From Chaunax sp. Z400 (Eukaryota; Chordata; Actinopteri; Lophiiformes; Chaunacidae): a stretch of 64,000 bases of DNA. Below the pieces are notes generated by a model. It was not told where the DNA came from. It saw nothing but the letters and a program-made list of their open reading frames with translations, and did not search any database. Positions 63,017 to 64,000 of the stretch are shown here, in pieces; position 1 is the first letter of the stretch; the number at the start of each line of letters is the position of its first letter. A program made the position numbers and the translations under genes. The stretch is taken from positions 10,598,471-10,662,470 of the forward strand of contig CM075183.1 in assembly GCA_037577475.1 (NCBI GenBank), written 5' to 3'.

Positions 63017-64000
63017 CTGCAGGGACAGAAAGAGACGTCTGACGTCACAAACAACCTAACTGTGAGGCGTATCTCCAGGACTTAAAATTAAATAGGGTAT
63101 TAAAAAGAATTAAATCAAGTAAAAAAAAAAAAAAAAAATCATGCTCCATTCATGTGAACTGTGAATACAAAATTTAAAAAAAGAAAAAAATCTCATTTTT
63201 ATTCACATGTTTGAAACAATCACATAATAATTACACAGCTTAATAAATGCTTTGACTAAGCAGCTGCTTCTGTGATTAATGGCAACTCAAATTCACATTA
63301 GTATTTTTCAAATGTGCACTCAAATGGGAAATGAAATGTTACTTTAATTACATTTTAATATAAGTTAAATAATTGCATCTTAATAGGGGGCAGCTGTGGA
63401 CTTCCATACGTTCCTCCTCCTCTGAAAAATTCAACTCCCAATCAAGTATTTTTCATGCAATAGTGACCCAAAATGTGAAATAACCAAGCATTTCAAACAC
63501 GGCGTCAGAAAGTTTTGTCCACATTTCATACTTCTAAACCAGTTTAGTAACTGGCTTCCTCATGGAACCCCAAACAAGTAGATGCGTATATACAGTACAT
63601 GTATGCAGTAAATATCTAATAAAGTCCCATATTTTGTTTTGGATGTAAGACCCTGTTTTGCTTGGTATCCCGTGGAAGTCCTTCCAAGGACCCCTGGAGG
63701 TCCCTGGACCCTAATTTGAAAAAACTAAACCTTCTAATCTTCCATACTTCTTAAATGTTCACAAACTGCTTAAATGTTATTTTAGATTCAGGCCCCGATT
63801 CTACCTGGTTATGAAAACAGTTCTCTATTTACCACTTGGTGACGGAGCAGCACCAGAGGAGGAGGAGGAGGAGTCAGTGACACAGTCATGTGACCAATGA
63901 GACGGGACGACGGCTGAAAGCTGAAGACATAGTTGTAAGTCTGCTTTACAAATGCAAATATAATCTGACTACAATAAAGGCGTGTACAACAGAAGAGAGC
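63017..64000 (-). other. intron upstream of the last ankyrin-like exon (partial)
   Basis: Sequence beyond the acceptor at 63017. It is AT-rich, with an A run near 63121-63138. A GAG-rich patch at 63855-63873 followed by a gtaaat-like donor was examined as a possible exon, but joining it in the open frame gives a stop. No exon is called. Confidence 0.5.

Noticed and set aside
62776..63042. Plus-strand frame with a poly-Leu run
   Set aside because: Antisense shadow of the GAG-repeat ankyrin-like exon.
63850..63905. Possible penultimate exon of the ankyrin-like gene (Ser-rich, gtaaat donor)
   Set aside because: Joining it to the 63016 acceptor in the open frame creates TGA, and the acceptor is poor.

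Overview
This window is vertebrate nuclear DNA, almost certainly from a ray-finned (teleost) fish. Genes are split into short exons separated by kilobase introns, long CA/TG and TA microsatellites are common, and the interspersed repeats are fish-typical: degenerate Tc1/mariner copies, tRNA-derived SINEs, L2-like LINE tails and palindromic miniature elements. No bacterial-type operons, phage, CRISPR arrays or RNA genes were seen.

Most of the window (about 1-53.4 kb) is the 5' part of one minus-strand gene for the delta-type calcium/calmodulin-dependent protein kinase II (camk2d). The exons, in transcription order, are: exon 1 with the start codon (53375-53436), exon 2 (49430-49524), a 31.9-kb intron 2, exon 3 (17449-17508), exon 4 (14465-14519), exon 5 (12026-12091), two alternative exon 6 copies (9102-9174 and 7321-7393) and exon 7 (1582-1684). 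All have GT-AG boundaries, and either exon 6 gives an open frame of 171 codons from the initiator Met to just after the DFG segment. The rest of the kinase domain, the regulatory segment and the hub domain lie beyond position 1.

The most interesting feature is the exon 6 pair. Both copies are 73 bp with the same phase, and each encodes the end of helix E plus the HRDLK catalytic loop. One is delta-like (ESVNHCHINGIVHRDLK). The other matches, from memory, the CaMKII alpha/beta version (EAVLHCHQMGVVHRDLK). Including both would add 73 nt and break the frame, so they should be mutually exclusive. RBFOX-type TGCATG motifs lie downstream of the first copy and inside the 3' splice site of the second, and the first copy has a long CU-rich tract at its acceptor. 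Together these suggest a tissue-specific switch in the catalytic core.

Upstream of camk2d (53.4-62.8 kb) is an intergenic region with repeats. At 62812-63016, on the same strand, is the last coding exon of another gene, probably an ankyrin (ank2-like). The remaining sequence is intronic or intergenic with dispersed repeats and no credible further protein gene.
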